DNA of 64,000 nucleotides from Pseudomonas viridiflava (GCF_900589395.1 NZ_UUIS01000006.1:62001-126000), one strand, 5' to 3'; positions 9,394-19,498 are shown, numbered from the stretch's first letter. Translations and numbers: made by a program. Notes: generated from the sequence alone by a model not told the origin.

Positions 9394-11862
9394 ATGGCGG
9401 TGCTTTATTGGACGTTGCGCGCCCTGCTCAGTCATTGGCGTCGCCATCCTGTGCAACTGTTCAGTGTGCTGACCGGCCTGTGGCTGGCCACCGGTCTGCT
9501 GACCGGCGTGCAGGCGCTCAACAGCCAGGCCCGCGACAGCTACCAGCGCGCCAGCCAGTTGCTCGGCGCGCAACCGCAAAGCTGGCTGAGTACGCCTTCG
9601 GCTGCAGCCTTTGCGCAACAGGTGTTCGTCGATCTGCGCCGGGCAGGCTGGCCGGTATCACCGCAGCTGCAAGGACGCGTCACCCTCAATGGCGAGCGCC
9701 TGCAATTGCTCGGCATCGAACCGCTTACCCTCCCGCGCGACCTGGAGCTGGCCGGCCAACGCCAGGACATCGACCAGTTATTCGACTTTCTGCAACCGCC
9801 TGGCGTGACCTGGATCGCTCGCGACACCCTGCAGGCGCTGGGCTTGCAAGAGGGCCAGCAACCGTTGACCGAAAACGGCCAGAGGCTGCCCCCACTGCGC
9901 GGCCTGCCAGACATGGCGCCTGGTGTGCTGCTGACCGATATAGGCCAGGCCCAGCGTGTGTTGGCGTTGCCAGGGCAAGTCAGCCGCCTGTTGGTGAGTG
10001 CGGAATTTGCCGCCACTCACCCGACCTTGCCGGCCGCGCTGGCTGACCGTCTGGTGCTGCAACACGGCGATGCGGCAGACGACCTTGACCGCTTGACCAA
10101 GAGCTTTCATCTGAACCTGGATGCGCTGGGCGCCCTGGCCTTCGTGGTCGGCCTGTTCATTGTGCACGCCGCCATCGGCCTGGCACTGGAACAGCGCCGT
10201 GGCCTGTTGCGCAACCTGCGCGCCAGCGGTGTCAGTGGCCGCCTGCTGATCGCAGCCCTGGTTCTTGAGCTGACCGGCATGGCCCTGCTGGCCGGGCTGG
10301 CGGGCGTGATCAGCGGCTACCTGCTGGCCGGCTGGCTGCTGCCGGACCTGGCCGCCAGCCTGCGTGGCCTGTATGGCGCACCGGTGGCCGGGCAACTGAA
10401 CCTGGGGCTGTCATGGTGGTTGACCAGCCTGGGCGTGGCCTTGCTGGGCGCTTTGCTGGCCGGGGCCAGTAGCGTGTTGCGTGCCGCACGCCTGCCATTG
10501 CTGGCCCTGGCGCGGGCCCAGGCCTGGCGCCAGGCCCATGCACGCTGGTTGCGCCGTCAGGCCTGGGTGGCCGCCGCTGCCGTAGTCGTGGCGCTGCTGG
10601 CCTGGGCCGGCGACAGTCTGCGCAGCGGTTTTGTCATGGTCGCAGCCCTGCTGCTCGGTGCCGCATTGGGGCTGCCGGTGCTGCTTGATGGCGTACTCGG
10701 TGCCATGTTGCACCGCACACGTTCGGTGCTGGGCCAGTGGTTTGTGGCCGACTGCCGACAACAACTGCCAGCCCTGAGCCTGGCCTTGATGGCGTTGCTG
10801 CTGGCATTGGCCGCCAGCATCGGCGCCGGGGGCATGACCTCGGGCTTTCGCCAGACCTTCGGTGACTGGCTCGACCAGCGCCTGAGCGCCGAACTGTATG
10901 TCACCGCCAGCAACGCCGAGCAGGCCCGGGACCTGCACGCCTGGCTGACACAGCAATCGACGATCAGCGCCGTATTGCCCGACTGGCAGGTCAGCCTGCG
11001 CCTCAAGGGCTGGCCGGCCGACCTGCACGGCGTGGTCGAACACCGGCACTATCGCGATCACTGGCCCCTGCTGGCCGCCAGCGCCGGCGATGCCTGGCAA
11101 CGACTGGCACAGGACGACACCGTGATGATCAGTGAACAACTGGCGCGGCGCCTGGACCTGAGCGTGGACGACACACTTGACATCCCGGTGCCTCAGGGAC
11201 GCTGGACGCCGCGCATCGTCGGTCTTTACGCCGACTACGGCAACGCCCGCGGGCACCTGCTGGTCGATGCCCGGCATCTGTTGCAGCACTGGCCGGCCCT
11301 GGCGCCGGGCCGCTTCAACCTACGCCTGGCCCCTGCCGACATCCCGGCCCTGAGCGCACAGTTACAGACGCACTTTGCCCTGGACGACAGCCGTATCGTT
11401 GACCAGCAGCAACTCAAGTCATGGTCCAGCCGCGTGTTCGAACGCACCTTCGCCGCCACGGCCGCCCTCAACAGCCTGACCTTGGGGGTGGCCGGTATCG
11501 CCTTGTTCATCAGCCTGCTGACCCAGAGCCAGGACCGTCTGGGGCAACTGGCACCGCTCTGGGCGCTGGGGGTTACCCGCCGGCAACTGATGACGCTCAA
11601 CCTGGGCCAGACCTGGCTGCTGGCAAGCCTGACCCTGCTGGCTGCCTTGCCATTGGGCGTGCTGCTGGCCTGGTGCCTGAATGCCGTGATCCAGGTGCAG
11701 GCCTTTGGCTGGCGCCTGCCTTCGCACCTGTATCCGGGGCAATGGCTGAACCTGACCGTCCTGGCGCTGCTGGCCACGCTGCTGGCCTCGGCCTGGCCGC
11801 TGTGGCGCCTGTATCGCAGTCAACCGAGCGACCTGCTCAGGAGCTTCGACCGTGAAAATTGA
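9394..11862 (+). CDS. FtsX-family ABC transporter permease
   Basis: An 822-aa integral membrane protein. The N-terminal segment (about 18-38) is followed by a large periplasmic domain. A first FtsX block of four helices lies around residues 240-390, and a second group of helices near 390-490. Another periplasmic domain (about 490-680) precedes three C-terminal helices around 690-815. This duplicated architecture fits a single polypeptide replacing two half-size permeases. It starts immediately after the ATPase gene and its end overlaps the lipoprotein gene by 11 bp, so the three are translated together. The substrate is unknown. Confidence 0.88.
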   Translation: MAVLYWTLRALLSHWRRHPVQLFSVLTGLWLATGLLTGVQALNSQARDSYQRASQLLGAQPQSWLSTPSAAAFAQQVFVDLRRAGWPVSPQLQGRVTLNGERLQLLGIEPLTLPRDLELAGQRQDIDQLFDFLQPPGVTWIARDTLQALGLQEGQQPLTENGQRLPPLRGLPDMAPGVLLTDIGQAQRVLALPGQVSRLLVSAEFAATHPTLPAALADRLVLQHGDAADDLDRLTKSFHLNLDALGALAFVVGLFIVHAAIGLALEQRRGLLRNLRASGVSGRLLIAALVLELTGMALLAGLAGVISGYLLAGWLLPDLAASLRGLYGAPVAGQLNLGLSWWLTSLGVALLGALLAGASSVLRAARLPLLALARAQAWRQAHARWLRRQAWVAAAAVVVALLAWAGDSLRSGFVMVAALLLGAALGLPVLLDGVLGAMLHRTRSVLGQWFVADCRQQLPALSLALMALLLALAASIGAGGMTSGFRQTFGDWLDQRLSAELYVTASNAEQARDLHAWLTQQSTISAVLPDWQVSLRLKGWPADLHGVVEHRHYRDHWPLLAASAGDAWQRLAQDDTVMISEQLARRLDLSVDDTLDIPVPQGRWTPRIVGLYADYGNARGHLLVDARHLLQHWPALAPGRFNLRLAPADIPALSAQLQTHFALDDSRIVDQQQLKSWSSRVFERTFAATAALNSLTLGVAGIALFISLLTQSQDRLGQLAPLWALGVTRRQLMTLNLGQTWLLASLTLLAALPLGVLLAWCLNAVIQVQAFGWRLPSHLYPGQWLNLTVLALLATLLASAWPLWRLYRSQPSDLLRSFDREN

Positions 11863-12937
11863 GTGGCTGGCCATTCTGCTCGGCGCCTGGCTACTCACCG
11901 GCTGCGACGATTCGGCGCCAGCACCGCAAGGCTTTGCCGGGCTGGGCGCGCAGACCGGCGACTTTACCGAGGTGACTCCCGGGCGCCGGTTTGTTTTCCC
12001 GCAGGACCACGCGCCGCACCCGGGCTTTCGCATCGAGTGGTGGTACATCACCGCCAACCTGCAAGACGCCAGCGGCCAGCCCTTTGGCGTGCAATGGACG
12101 CTGTTTCGCAGTGCCCGGCAAGCCGGTCCGCCCACGCAGGACTGGAGCGACCCGAACCTGTGGATGGGCCATGCCGCCGTGACCTCGGCGACTCGCCATT
12201 ACGCCACCCAGCGCCTGGGGCGTGGGGGCATCGGCCAGGCGGGCGTGACGCTGGCGCCCTTTACCGCCTGGATCGACGACTGGTCACTGAGCAGCACCCT
12301 GCCAGCCGGCAGCCGCGCCGACCCCATGACCCAGGCGCGCTTGCAGGCCAGCAGCCCGACCTTTGCGTACGACCTGCACCTGAGCACCGACCGGCCACTG
12401 GTGCTCCAGGGCGACCAGGGCTACAGCCGCAAATCCGAGCAAGGGCAGGCCTCGTATTACTACAGCCAGCCGTTCTTTACCGTGCAAGGTCAGCTGCGCA
12501 TCGACGGTCAGGAGCACAGTGTCAAAGGCCAGGCCTGGCTGGACCGGGAATGGAGCAGCCAGCCACTGACCGCCGACCAGCGCGGCTGGGACTGGTTTTC
12601 CCTGCACTTGCACGATGGTACCCGGCTGATGCTCTACCGCATTCGTCATGACAGCGGCGCCCGCTACCTGATCGGTAACTGGATCGGTGCCGATGGCCAG
12701 TCGCAGCCCCTGGCTGTCGGCGACATCCGGCTCGAACCGCTGCAAACGACCGACGTGGCCGGCAAGGCCGTGCCCACTCGCTGGTCGATCCAGATTCCCG
12801 GCAAGCACCTGGCAATCACCGCCGAAGCGCTCAATCCCAAGGCCTGGATGGACCTGGATGTGCCGTATTGGGAAGGCCCGGTGACGGTCAGTGGCAGCCA
12901 GGAAGGGGTGGGGTATCTGGAGATGACCGGGTACTGA
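11852..12937 (+). CDS. AttH/CrtC-like lipocalin-fold lipoprotein
   Basis: A 361-aa protein with a lipoprotein signal (LLGAWLLTGC, Cys at residue 18). It is followed by a domain beginning FRIEWWYITANLQ, the hallmark of the AttH/carotenoid 1,2-hydratase-like double-lipocalin family. Further matching blocks are GVQWTLFRSA, LDREWSSQPL and WDWFSLHLHDG. It is probably anchored in an envelope membrane and receives or delivers a lipophilic ligand for the ABC transporter encoded just upstream. Its ATG overlaps the permease gene by 11 bp. It lies tail-to-tail with the polysaccharide lyase gene. Confidence 0.85.
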   Translation: MKIEWLAILLGAWLLTGCDDSAPAPQGFAGLGAQTGDFTEVTPGRRFVFPQDHAPHPGFRIEWWYITANLQDASGQPFGVQWTLFRSARQAGPPTQDWSDPNLWMGHAAVTSATRHYATQRLGRGGIGQAGVTLAPFTAWIDDWSLSSTLPAGSRADPMTQARLQASSPTFAYDLHLSTDRPLVLQGDQGYSRKSEQGQASYYYSQPFFTVQGQLRIDGQEHSVKGQAWLDREWSSQPLTADQRGWDWFSLHLHDGTRLMLYRIRHDSGARYLIGNWIGADGQSQPLAVGDIRLEPLQTTDVAGKAVPTRWSIQIPGKHLAITAEALNPKAWMDLDVPYWEGPVTVSGSQEGVGYLEMTGY

Positions 12938-12950
12938 GCCCGCGTTCCTT

Positions 12951-15842
12951 TTATGCCTCTCGAGGGTAGCGGCCTGTTACTGCACGCCCCTTGTCATCTC
13001 CTTGCGGCAGCGCCACTTCGATCCTGCGCTGGGGTACACCCTGAGCATCAACGGCCACAATGAATGACAGTTTTTCAAGTGTCTGCGTGGGATCGGCACA
13101 GGTCAGGCAGAAATGATCCTCTTGAAGTTCATAAATGTACGTGCAGGCTTGCTCGGGAAAGAAAATAGGCTCAGCGGTACTGTAGGGCATGGCCTTGATG
13201 GCGGCAGGGGGCATCGCTTTGAAAAATGTCCCCAAGGCCACATTGTCGCCATCACCCGATACATGAACATCCGACACAAAGCCCAGCGGTGCAGTGCTTG
13301 CCTGCGTCTGCGGCAACTCACTGGCCGACTCGACTCGATACAGGTAAGAGGCGTTCTCACGCTCAGGGTGATTGATCCACAGCGAGAACACATCAAGGGT
13401 CACGGTGTCAGGCGAGCCCGAACGGTTTATATCGGACCATGCCCCAGTCTGCGCTTTCAGCTGGACTGTAACACTGGGGCGTGCCCAGTCGCTGAATGTG
13501 TATAAAAAGCCATCGTGATGCACCTGATGTATATCCGATGAGGTCAGCGATTGTCCTGGGGCCAGCACAAAGGCCTTGCCTGCAAAGTCCCGGTAACGAA
13601 CAGGCCCGCACGCCCGGCACTGGTTGATACTGGTGATCACTGGATGGCGTGCTGAAGGGCTGTTGATATTGCTGCCCATGCAGATAGCGTGCTCGTCAAT
13701 GACCAGGACGGTCTTGTAGGCGTTGGTGATCGTGCCGCGCGACCATTTCATGGACAACACGCCTCGGCCACCTTGGGCGACGCCCCCGGCAAAATCGTGG
13801 TTACCCCACGAATCGCGGCCCCATTCGATCAACGGGAAAGTAAAGCCGGGATCTTGCTCGGCCGTGATTCCAGGCAAACGCTGCCAGTCCCAGATTGGCT
13901 GAATACCGTCATATTCCTGACCGTGGCGGCTCAGCAGACAAGTGCCCTGTCCCATGTAATAGCCTTTGAGGCTTTCGCCATTGCCACTTTCCGAACCTAT
14001 CGTGCGCGTAGAGACGGCCTTGGCCCACAGGGAAAACTTCGGTCCCAGATACGCCATGTAATCGTTGACCCAGAACAGTCGTGCGCCGTGGTAATAGGCA
14101 TTGCTTGACTCATCGCCTGCGGTGCGCCGGATCAGCTCGGTCAACACCTCTGCAGTCCGCTCATCGACGAAAGGCATCAGTGCCTGGGCCCATCGGGTAT
14201 AAGTCGAAAACCCTTTGCTGCCTGCCCGGCTGATGGCCCTGCCGCACACTTGCAGGTCCAGATGTTGCGCGTAACCCATCCAGCCCATGCCGTCTATCAG
14301 CACGCGGGCCAGGGCCTGCAATGCTTGCGGCGCAAGTGCGAATGTGCCGTTGAGCACCCGCAGGCTCTCGAAGATACGGCTCAGCAACTCGAATCCGTAG
14401 CTGCCCGAATACAGTTGCGAGCAATACCGGTTGTTGTGCAAATAGTTGTGCTGGCTGATGGAGTAGTCAACGCTGATGCCTTCACCATGCTCCTTGCCCT
14501 GGCGCGCAATCGGCAGGCACAACTCGTTCAACGCATCCACCGCCGCACTCAGGTAAAGGAGTCGGGAATCCTCTTGGCTGTTCTTCCAGGCACACAAGCT
14601 CCAGACGATCTGGATGGCTGCAAAATCAGCCAGGTTGGCACCAATCTGGGTATGGTCGAAGGTGCTGGTATTTTTCATGGCATGAGGAATGAACACATCC
14701 ATCAAGGTTCCAACAGGCAGGTGCCTGGCCAATAGCAGCCCTGCGACGGTTGCGCGTTTAGCCAGACCGATCTGCCGTTCCCACCAACTGACGATCTGGT
14801 AATCCTGTGCAGCATAGAAATTCAACGCCTCAGTGGCACATGACAGGAATGCAGCCGGCGACGGTTCAGCCTGTTTGTAGAGGTACGACGCTATCTGCAC
14901 CGTACGGACCAGATGGCTGGTCAGGCTTGAGATATCGCTGACGGCAGTTCCAGGTGATGGATAGTTCAGGTCATGAAAGCGGCCGCCTGCAAAACCCTGC
15001 AACCAGCCATTGATGACTTCGGCGCTCGGTGCCGCGACCGCCGTTTGTGTGCACAGGGCGTCATAGATCATGCGGGCATCGTCCCTGGACTGACTGGCTA
15101 CCGCGACCTGATAGTCCACCTGGAGCCTGTAGCCTTGCGATGCCCAGCAATGATTGCGATAGCTGCTGCCGAGCACGACGAACGTGTTGCTGACCGGATC
15201 CTTTTCACCGGCGCGCAGCAAGCCACCCTGGGCATTGATGAAACGGCTCAGGTAAGCCGGCCATTGATAACGTCCGCCTTGGTCATCGGGAACTGAACAG
15301 ACTATGGTCTGCAAGCTATCGCCGGCGCTGAACAAACGACAGGTAAACGTCGAGCCTGATGGCAGTGGACCGATCGACCGAATCACCCCTTTGTCAGCCC
15401 AGTGGCTGATAACACAGGCCGTCGAGATCAATGCTCGAGAAGCGCCATTTTGCGTCCAGTATTTATTCAGATAAGTACTAAATTCAGGCTTGAACGATCC
15501 ATCGGCCTGTCGAGCGCCAGCGCGAAGATGAGTGGCCGTGGCATTGAGATGAGTAGCTAGCGCACAGGTCCAGCGGTAGCGACTCAGGTCGCCTGGACCT
15601 GGGGTGAACTCAAAGCTTTCGATGACTTTGGCGGTCTGGCTGTCGAGCAGACTGACCTGAAGCTTTTCACCTGCGAGCAAATCCCTGTCTGATCCGATTT
15701 CGCCCAGGGAGGTCCATTCGCCTGTGCCTTGCATGGCCTGCTCCTTAAATGTCGACAAAGGCAATCCAGCCTCGTCTGCGATGATAAAGCTGGGTAACCC
15801 GAGCACGGAACTGGCATTTCTTTTAGGTTCAAGCACTTGCAA
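12951..15842 (-). CDS. Polysaccharide lyase family 8-like protein with duplicated N-terminal domain
   Basis: A 963-aa protein. The central part has the PL8 (hyaluronate/chondroitin AC/xanthan lyase) alpha-toroid pattern: IGANLADF (Asn403), DYSISQH (His465), YSGSYG (Tyr482) and GRAISR for the catalytic Asn, His, Tyr and Arg. Beta-sandwich sequence follows to the C-terminus. Residues about 53-133 and 158-237 are two copies of one unit about 103 residues apart. They share RY-W, LRAG and S-Y-N--W positions. No signal peptide is visible, which is unusual for this family. The start is uncertain: TTG at 15842, GTG at 15836 or a later ATG at 15734 are possible, none with a good ribosome-binding site. 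GC content is visibly lower than in the neighbours, suggesting acquisition by transfer. Confidence 0.72.
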   Translation of the reverse strand: MQVLEPKRNASSVLGLPSFIIADEAGLPLSTFKEQAMQGTGEWTSLGEIGSDRDLLAGEKLQVSLLDSQTAKVIESFEFTPGPGDLSRYRWTCALATHLNATATHLRAGARQADGSFKPEFSTYLNKYWTQNGASRALISTACVISHWADKGVIRSIGPLPSGSTFTCRLFSAGDSLQTIVCSVPDDQGGRYQWPAYLSRFINAQGGLLRAGEKDPVSNTFVVLGSSYRNHCWASQGYRLQVDYQVAVASQSRDDARMIYDALCTQTAVAAPSAEVINGWLQGFAGGRFHDLNYPSPGTAVSDISSLTSHLVRTVQIASYLYKQAEPSPAAFLSCATEALNFYAAQDYQIVSWWERQIGLAKRATVAGLLLARHLPVGTLMDVFIPHAMKNTSTFDHTQIGANLADFAAIQIVWSLCAWKNSQEDSRLLYLSAAVDALNELCLPIARQGKEHGEGISVDYSISQHNYLHNNRYCSQLYSGSYGFELLSRIFESLRVLNGTFALAPQALQALARVLIDGMGWMGYAQHLDLQVCGRAISRAGSKGFSTYTRWAQALMPFVDERTAEVLTELIRRTAGDESSNAYYHGARLFWVNDYMAYLGPKFSLWAKAVSTRTIGSESGNGESLKGYYMGQGTCLLSRHGQEYDGIQPIWDWQRLPGITAEQDPGFTFPLIEWGRDSWGNHDFAGGVAQGGRGVLSMKWSRGTITNAYKTVLVIDEHAICMGSNINSPSARHPVITSINQCRACGPVRYRDFAGKAFVLAPGQSLTSSDIHQVHHDGFLYTFSDWARPSVTVQLKAQTGAWSDINRSGSPDTVTLDVFSLWINHPERENASYLYRVESASELPQTQASTAPLGFVSDVHVSGDGDNVALGTFFKAMPPAAIKAMPYSTAEPIFFPEQACTYIYELQEDHFCLTCADPTQTLEKLSFIVAVDAQGVPQRRIEVALPQGDDKGRAVTGRYPREA

Positions 15843-15973
15843 GACATGAAAATGTAACTGTAAACCCAGATTACTTATAACCAGTTGTTCTAAAACTCCT
15901 CGGTTTTCTTCGGGTCAGTTTCTGGGTGACGACCTTTACAGTCACCTCCCCAACGGAAACCCGGTAAGGACCT

Positions 15974-17746
15974 ATGTGCGGATTAGCAGGCGAATTACGT
16001 TTTGACCATCAACCGGCGGATCTTGCCGCGGTTGAACGCATCACCCATGAACTGGCCCCCCGCGGCCCGGACGCATGGGGCTTTCATAGCCAGGGGCCGA
16101 TTGCCCTTGGTCATCGCCGTCTAAAGATCATGGATCTGTCCGACGGCTCGGCGCAGCCGATGATCGACAATCATCTCGGCCTGTCGCTGGCCTTCAATGG
16201 CGCGATCTACAACTTCCCCGAATTGCGTGCCGAGCTGGAAAGCCTGGGCTATGCGTTCCATTCCGGTGGCGACACCGAAGTCTTGCTCAAGGGTTACCAC
16301 GCCTGGGGCAAGGACATGCTGCCCAAGCTCAATGGCATGTTTGCCTTTGCCATCTGGGAGCGTGACAGCAAGCGCCTGTTCATTGCCCGCGACCGCCTGG
16401 GTGTCAAGCCGCTGTACCTGTCGAAGACCGACAAGCGCCTGCGATTTGCCTCGAGCCTGCCGGCATTGCTCAAGGGCGGCGACATCAGCGGCCTGCTCGA
16501 CCCGGTCGCGCTCAACCATTACCTGAACTTCCATGCCGTGGTGCCCGCACCGCGCACGCTGCTGGCAGGCGTTGAAAAGCTGCCGCCGGCCAGCTGGCTG
16601 ATGATCGATGCCGACGGCAAGAGCGAGCAACAGGTGTGGTGGACGCTGCCTTACGGCCCACATGAAGACGAGCGTAACCTGAGCTTTGAAGACTGGCGTG
16701 GCCGTGTGCTGGACAGCACCCGCGAGGCCGTTGCGATTCGTCAGCGCGCCGCGGTGGATGTCGGTGTGCTGCTGTCGGGCGGTGTCGACTCCAGCATGCT
16801 GGTGGGCCTGTTGCGTGAAGTGGGTGCCGAGAACCTGTCGACCTTCTCGATCGGCTTTGAAGATGCCGGCGGCGAGCGCGGCGACGAGTTCCAGTATTCG
16901 GACCTGATCGCCAAGCACTACGGCACGCGCCACCACCAGTTGCGCATCCAGGAAAGCGAGATCATCGAGCAGTTGCCAGCGGCCTTCCGAGCCATGAGCG
17001 AGCCGATGGTCAGCCATGACTGCATCGCGTTCTACCTGCTGTCGCGCGAAGTGGCCAAGCACTGCAAGGTGGTGCAAAGCGGCCAGGGCGCCGACGAGCT
17101 GTTTGCCGGCTATCACTGGTACCCGCAAGTCGATGGCGCCAGCGATCCGGTAGCGGCTTACCGCGCCGCGTTCGTTGACCGCAGCTATGAAGAATATGCC
17201 GCCACCGTGCAACCGAAATGGCTGCTCGACCATGATGCGGCCGGTGATTTTGTTCGCGATCATTTTGCCCAGCCCGGTGCCGACGCGGCGGTGGACAAGG
17301 CCCTGCGCCTGGACAGCACCGTGATGCTGGTCGATGACCCGGTCAAGCGGGTCGACAACATGACCATGGCCTGGGGACTGGAAGCACGTACGCCGTTCCT
17401 TGACTACCGCCTGGTCGAGCTGTCGGCGCGGGTACCGGCCAGATTCAAGCTGCCCAATGGCGGCAAGCATGTACTCAAGGAAGCGGCACGCCTGGTGATT
17501 CCGGCCGAGGTGATCGACCGCAAGAAGGGTTATTTCCCGGTGCCGGGCCTCAAGCACCTGGAAGGCAACACCTTGAACTGGGTACGCGAACTGTTGCTTG
17601 ACCCCAGCCAGGATCGCGGGCTGTTCAATCCGTCGATCGTCGACACCTTGCTGACCAACCCCAAGGACCAGCTCACGCCCCTGCGCGGCTCCAAGCTCTG
17701 GCAACTGGCGGCCCTGAACCTGTGGCTGAGCGAACAAGGACTCTGA
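15974..17746 (+). CDS. N-acetylglutaminylglutamine amidotransferase (asparagine-synthase-like)
   Basis: A 590-aa class II glutamine amidotransferase. The catalytic Cys2 is in MCGLAGELRFD, the glutaminase domain covers about residues 2-200, and a synthetase domain has the ATP PP-loop LLSGGVDSSML. It resembles AsnB but is the first gene of the conserved trio with the GNAT/ATP-grasp enzyme and an M42 hydrolase. In Pseudomonas and rhizobia this set makes N-acetylglutaminylglutamine amide, a dipeptide osmoprotectant. The enzyme would amidate the C-terminal glutamine. The next gene follows after 3 bp. Confidence 0.92.
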   Translation: MCGLAGELRFDHQPADLAAVERITHELAPRGPDAWGFHSQGPIALGHRRLKIMDLSDGSAQPMIDNHLGLSLAFNGAIYNFPELRAELESLGYAFHSGGDTEVLLKGYHAWGKDMLPKLNGMFAFAIWERDSKRLFIARDRLGVKPLYLSKTDKRLRFASSLPALLKGGDISGLLDPVALNHYLNFHAVVPAPRTLLAGVEKLPPASWLMIDADGKSEQQVWWTLPYGPHEDERNLSFEDWRGRVLDSTREAVAIRQRAAVDVGVLLSGGVDSSMLVGLLREVGAENLSTFSIGFEDAGGERGDEFQYSDLIAKHYGTRHHQLRIQESEIIEQLPAAFRAMSEPMVSHDCIAFYLLSREVAKHCKVVQSGQGADELFAGYHWYPQVDGASDPVAAYRAAFVDRSYEEYAATVQPKWLLDHDAAGDFVRDHFAQPGADAAVDKALRLDSTVMLVDDPVKRVDNMTMAWGLEARTPFLDYRLVELSARVPARFKLPNGGKHVLKEAARLVIPAEVIDRKKGYFPVPGLKHLEGNTLNWVRELLLDPSQDRGLFNPSIVDTLLTNPKDQLTPLRGSKLWQLAALNLWLSEQGL

Positions 17747-17749
17747 TTC

Positions 17750-19498
17750 ATGAAATCCAACGCCACCACTTACAGTCAGCGACTGCTGCGACGTCAGTCG
17801 CCCTCCTACGAGCGTCTGCAGGCGCAGTTTGCCGAGGACGGCAACCAGCCTGAAGGCGGACCGCTGGCCCTGCATTGCGGCTGGGGGCGTCTACTGATCG
17901 GCCACACCTACCCCGAGCCTTCGGCCCTGGCTCAGGAGCTGCTGAACGAAAAGCCGGGCGAACGCGACATCGCCTTGTACGTGGCGGCCCCGCAGCAGGT
18001 GCTGGCCCAGTCGCCGCAGCAACTGTTTCTCGATCCGTCCGACACCCTGCGCCTGTGGTTCAGTGATTACCGTCCGGCACAACGGGTGTTTCGCGGATTT
18101 CGGATCCGCCGGGCGCAGAACGAAGCCGACTGGCAGGCGATCAACAACCTGTACATTGCCCGCGGCATGCTGCCCATCGACCCTGCCCTGCTGACGCCGC
18201 GCCATCAGGGCGGTCCGGTGTACTGGCTGGCCGAAGACGAGACTACCGGCGCGGTGATCGGCAGCGTGATGGGCCTGAACCACCTGAAGGCCTTTCACGA
18301 CCCGGAAAAAGGCAGCAGCCTGTGGTGTTTGGCCGTGGACCCCAACTGCACACGCCCAGGCGTTGGCGAAGTGCTGGTGCGCCATCTGATCGAACACTTC
18401 ATGAGCCGTGGCCTGAGCTACCTTGACCTGTCGGTGCTGCATGACAACCAGCAGGCCAAGGCGCTGTACGCCAAGCTGGATTTCCGCACCCTGCCGACCT
18501 TCGCCATCAAGCGCAAGAACGGCATCAACGAGCCGTTGTTTCTGGGGCCCGGCCCTCAGGCCGACTTCAATCCCTATGCACGGATCATTGTCGAAGAGGC
18601 CCACCGGCGCGGCATCGATGTGCAGGTCGACGACGCCGATGCAGGCCTGTTCACGCTCAGCTACGGTGGACGCCGCGTGCGTTGCCGCGAATCGCTCAGC
18701 GACCTGACCAGCGCCGTCAGCATGACGCTGTGCCAGGACAAGAGCCTGACCCACCGTGCACTCAAGGCGGCTGGCCTGAACCTGCCGGCGCAGCAACGTG
18801 CAGGCAACGCCGACGACAATCTGGCGTTCCTGGAAGAACACGGGCGCGTGGTGGTCAAGCCGCTGGACGGCGAACAGGGCCAGGGCGTGGCCGTGAACCT
18901 GAGTACGATCGAGGATGTGCAACAGGCCATCGAACGGGCCCGCCAGTTCGATACACGGGTCATCCTGGAAAGCTTCCATGAAGGCCTGGACCTGCGCATC
19001 GTGGTCATCGGCTTTGACGTGGTGGCCGCCGCGATCCGTCGCCCGGCCGAAATCCTTGGCGACGGTCGGCACACCATCAAGCAATTGATCGAAGCCCAGA
19101 GCCGGCGTCGTGCGGCGGCCACCGGCGGTGAAAGCCGCATTCCGATGGATGAAGAAACCGAGCGCACGGTGCGTGAGGCCGGCCTTGACTACGACAGTAT
19201 CCTGCCGATGGACCAGCGCCTGGCCGTACGCCGTACGGCCAACCTGCACACCGGCGGCTGTCTTGAAGATGTGACTGCCATTCTGCATCCGGTGCTGGTC
19301 GATGCGGCCGTACGCGCGGCACGTGCGCTGGATATCCCGGTGGTTGGCCTGGACCTGATGGTGCCGGCCGCCGACCAGCCTGAATATGTGTTCATCGAGG
19401 CCAACGAACGAGTAGGCTTGGCCAATCATGAACCACAACCCACCGCTGAGCGCTTTGTTGATCTACTGTTTCCCCATAGCCTGCCCGTCCATAACTGA
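17750..19498 (+). CDS. ngg: N-acetylglutaminylglutamine synthetase (GNAT + ATP-grasp fusion)
   Basis: A 582-aa fusion. A GNAT acetyltransferase domain (about 110-265) contains LWCLAVDPNCTRPGVGEVLV as the acetyl-CoA binding region. It is followed by an ATP-grasp ligase (about 275-580) with VVKPLDGEQGQGV and, near the end, FIEANERVGLANHEPQPTA. This order is diagnostic for the NAGGN synthetase, which acetylates glutamine and joins a second glutamine. It lies 3 bp after the amidotransferase gene and is presumably induced together with it under osmotic stress. Confidence 0.93.
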   Translation: MKSNATTYSQRLLRRQSPSYERLQAQFAEDGNQPEGGPLALHCGWGRLLIGHTYPEPSALAQELLNEKPGERDIALYVAAPQQVLAQSPQQLFLDPSDTLRLWFSDYRPAQRVFRGFRIRRAQNEADWQAINNLYIARGMLPIDPALLTPRHQGGPVYWLAEDETTGAVIGSVMGLNHLKAFHDPEKGSSLWCLAVDPNCTRPGVGEVLVRHLIEHFMSRGLSYLDLSVLHDNQQAKALYAKLDFRTLPTFAIKRKNGINEPLFLGPGPQADFNPYARIIVEEAHRRGIDVQVDDADAGLFTLSYGGRRVRCRESLSDLTSAVSMTLCQDKSLTHRALKAAGLNLPAQQRAGNADDNLAFLEEHGRVVVKPLDGEQGQGVAVNLSTIEDVQQAIERARQFDTRVILESFHEGLDLRIVVIGFDVVAAAIRRPAEILGDGRHTIKQLIEAQSRRRAAATGGESRIPMDEETERTVREAGLDYDSILPMDQRLAVRRTANLHTGGCLEDVTAILHPVLVDAAVRAARALDIPVVGLDLMVPAADQPEYVFIEANERVGLANHEPQPTAERFVDLLFPHSLPVHN

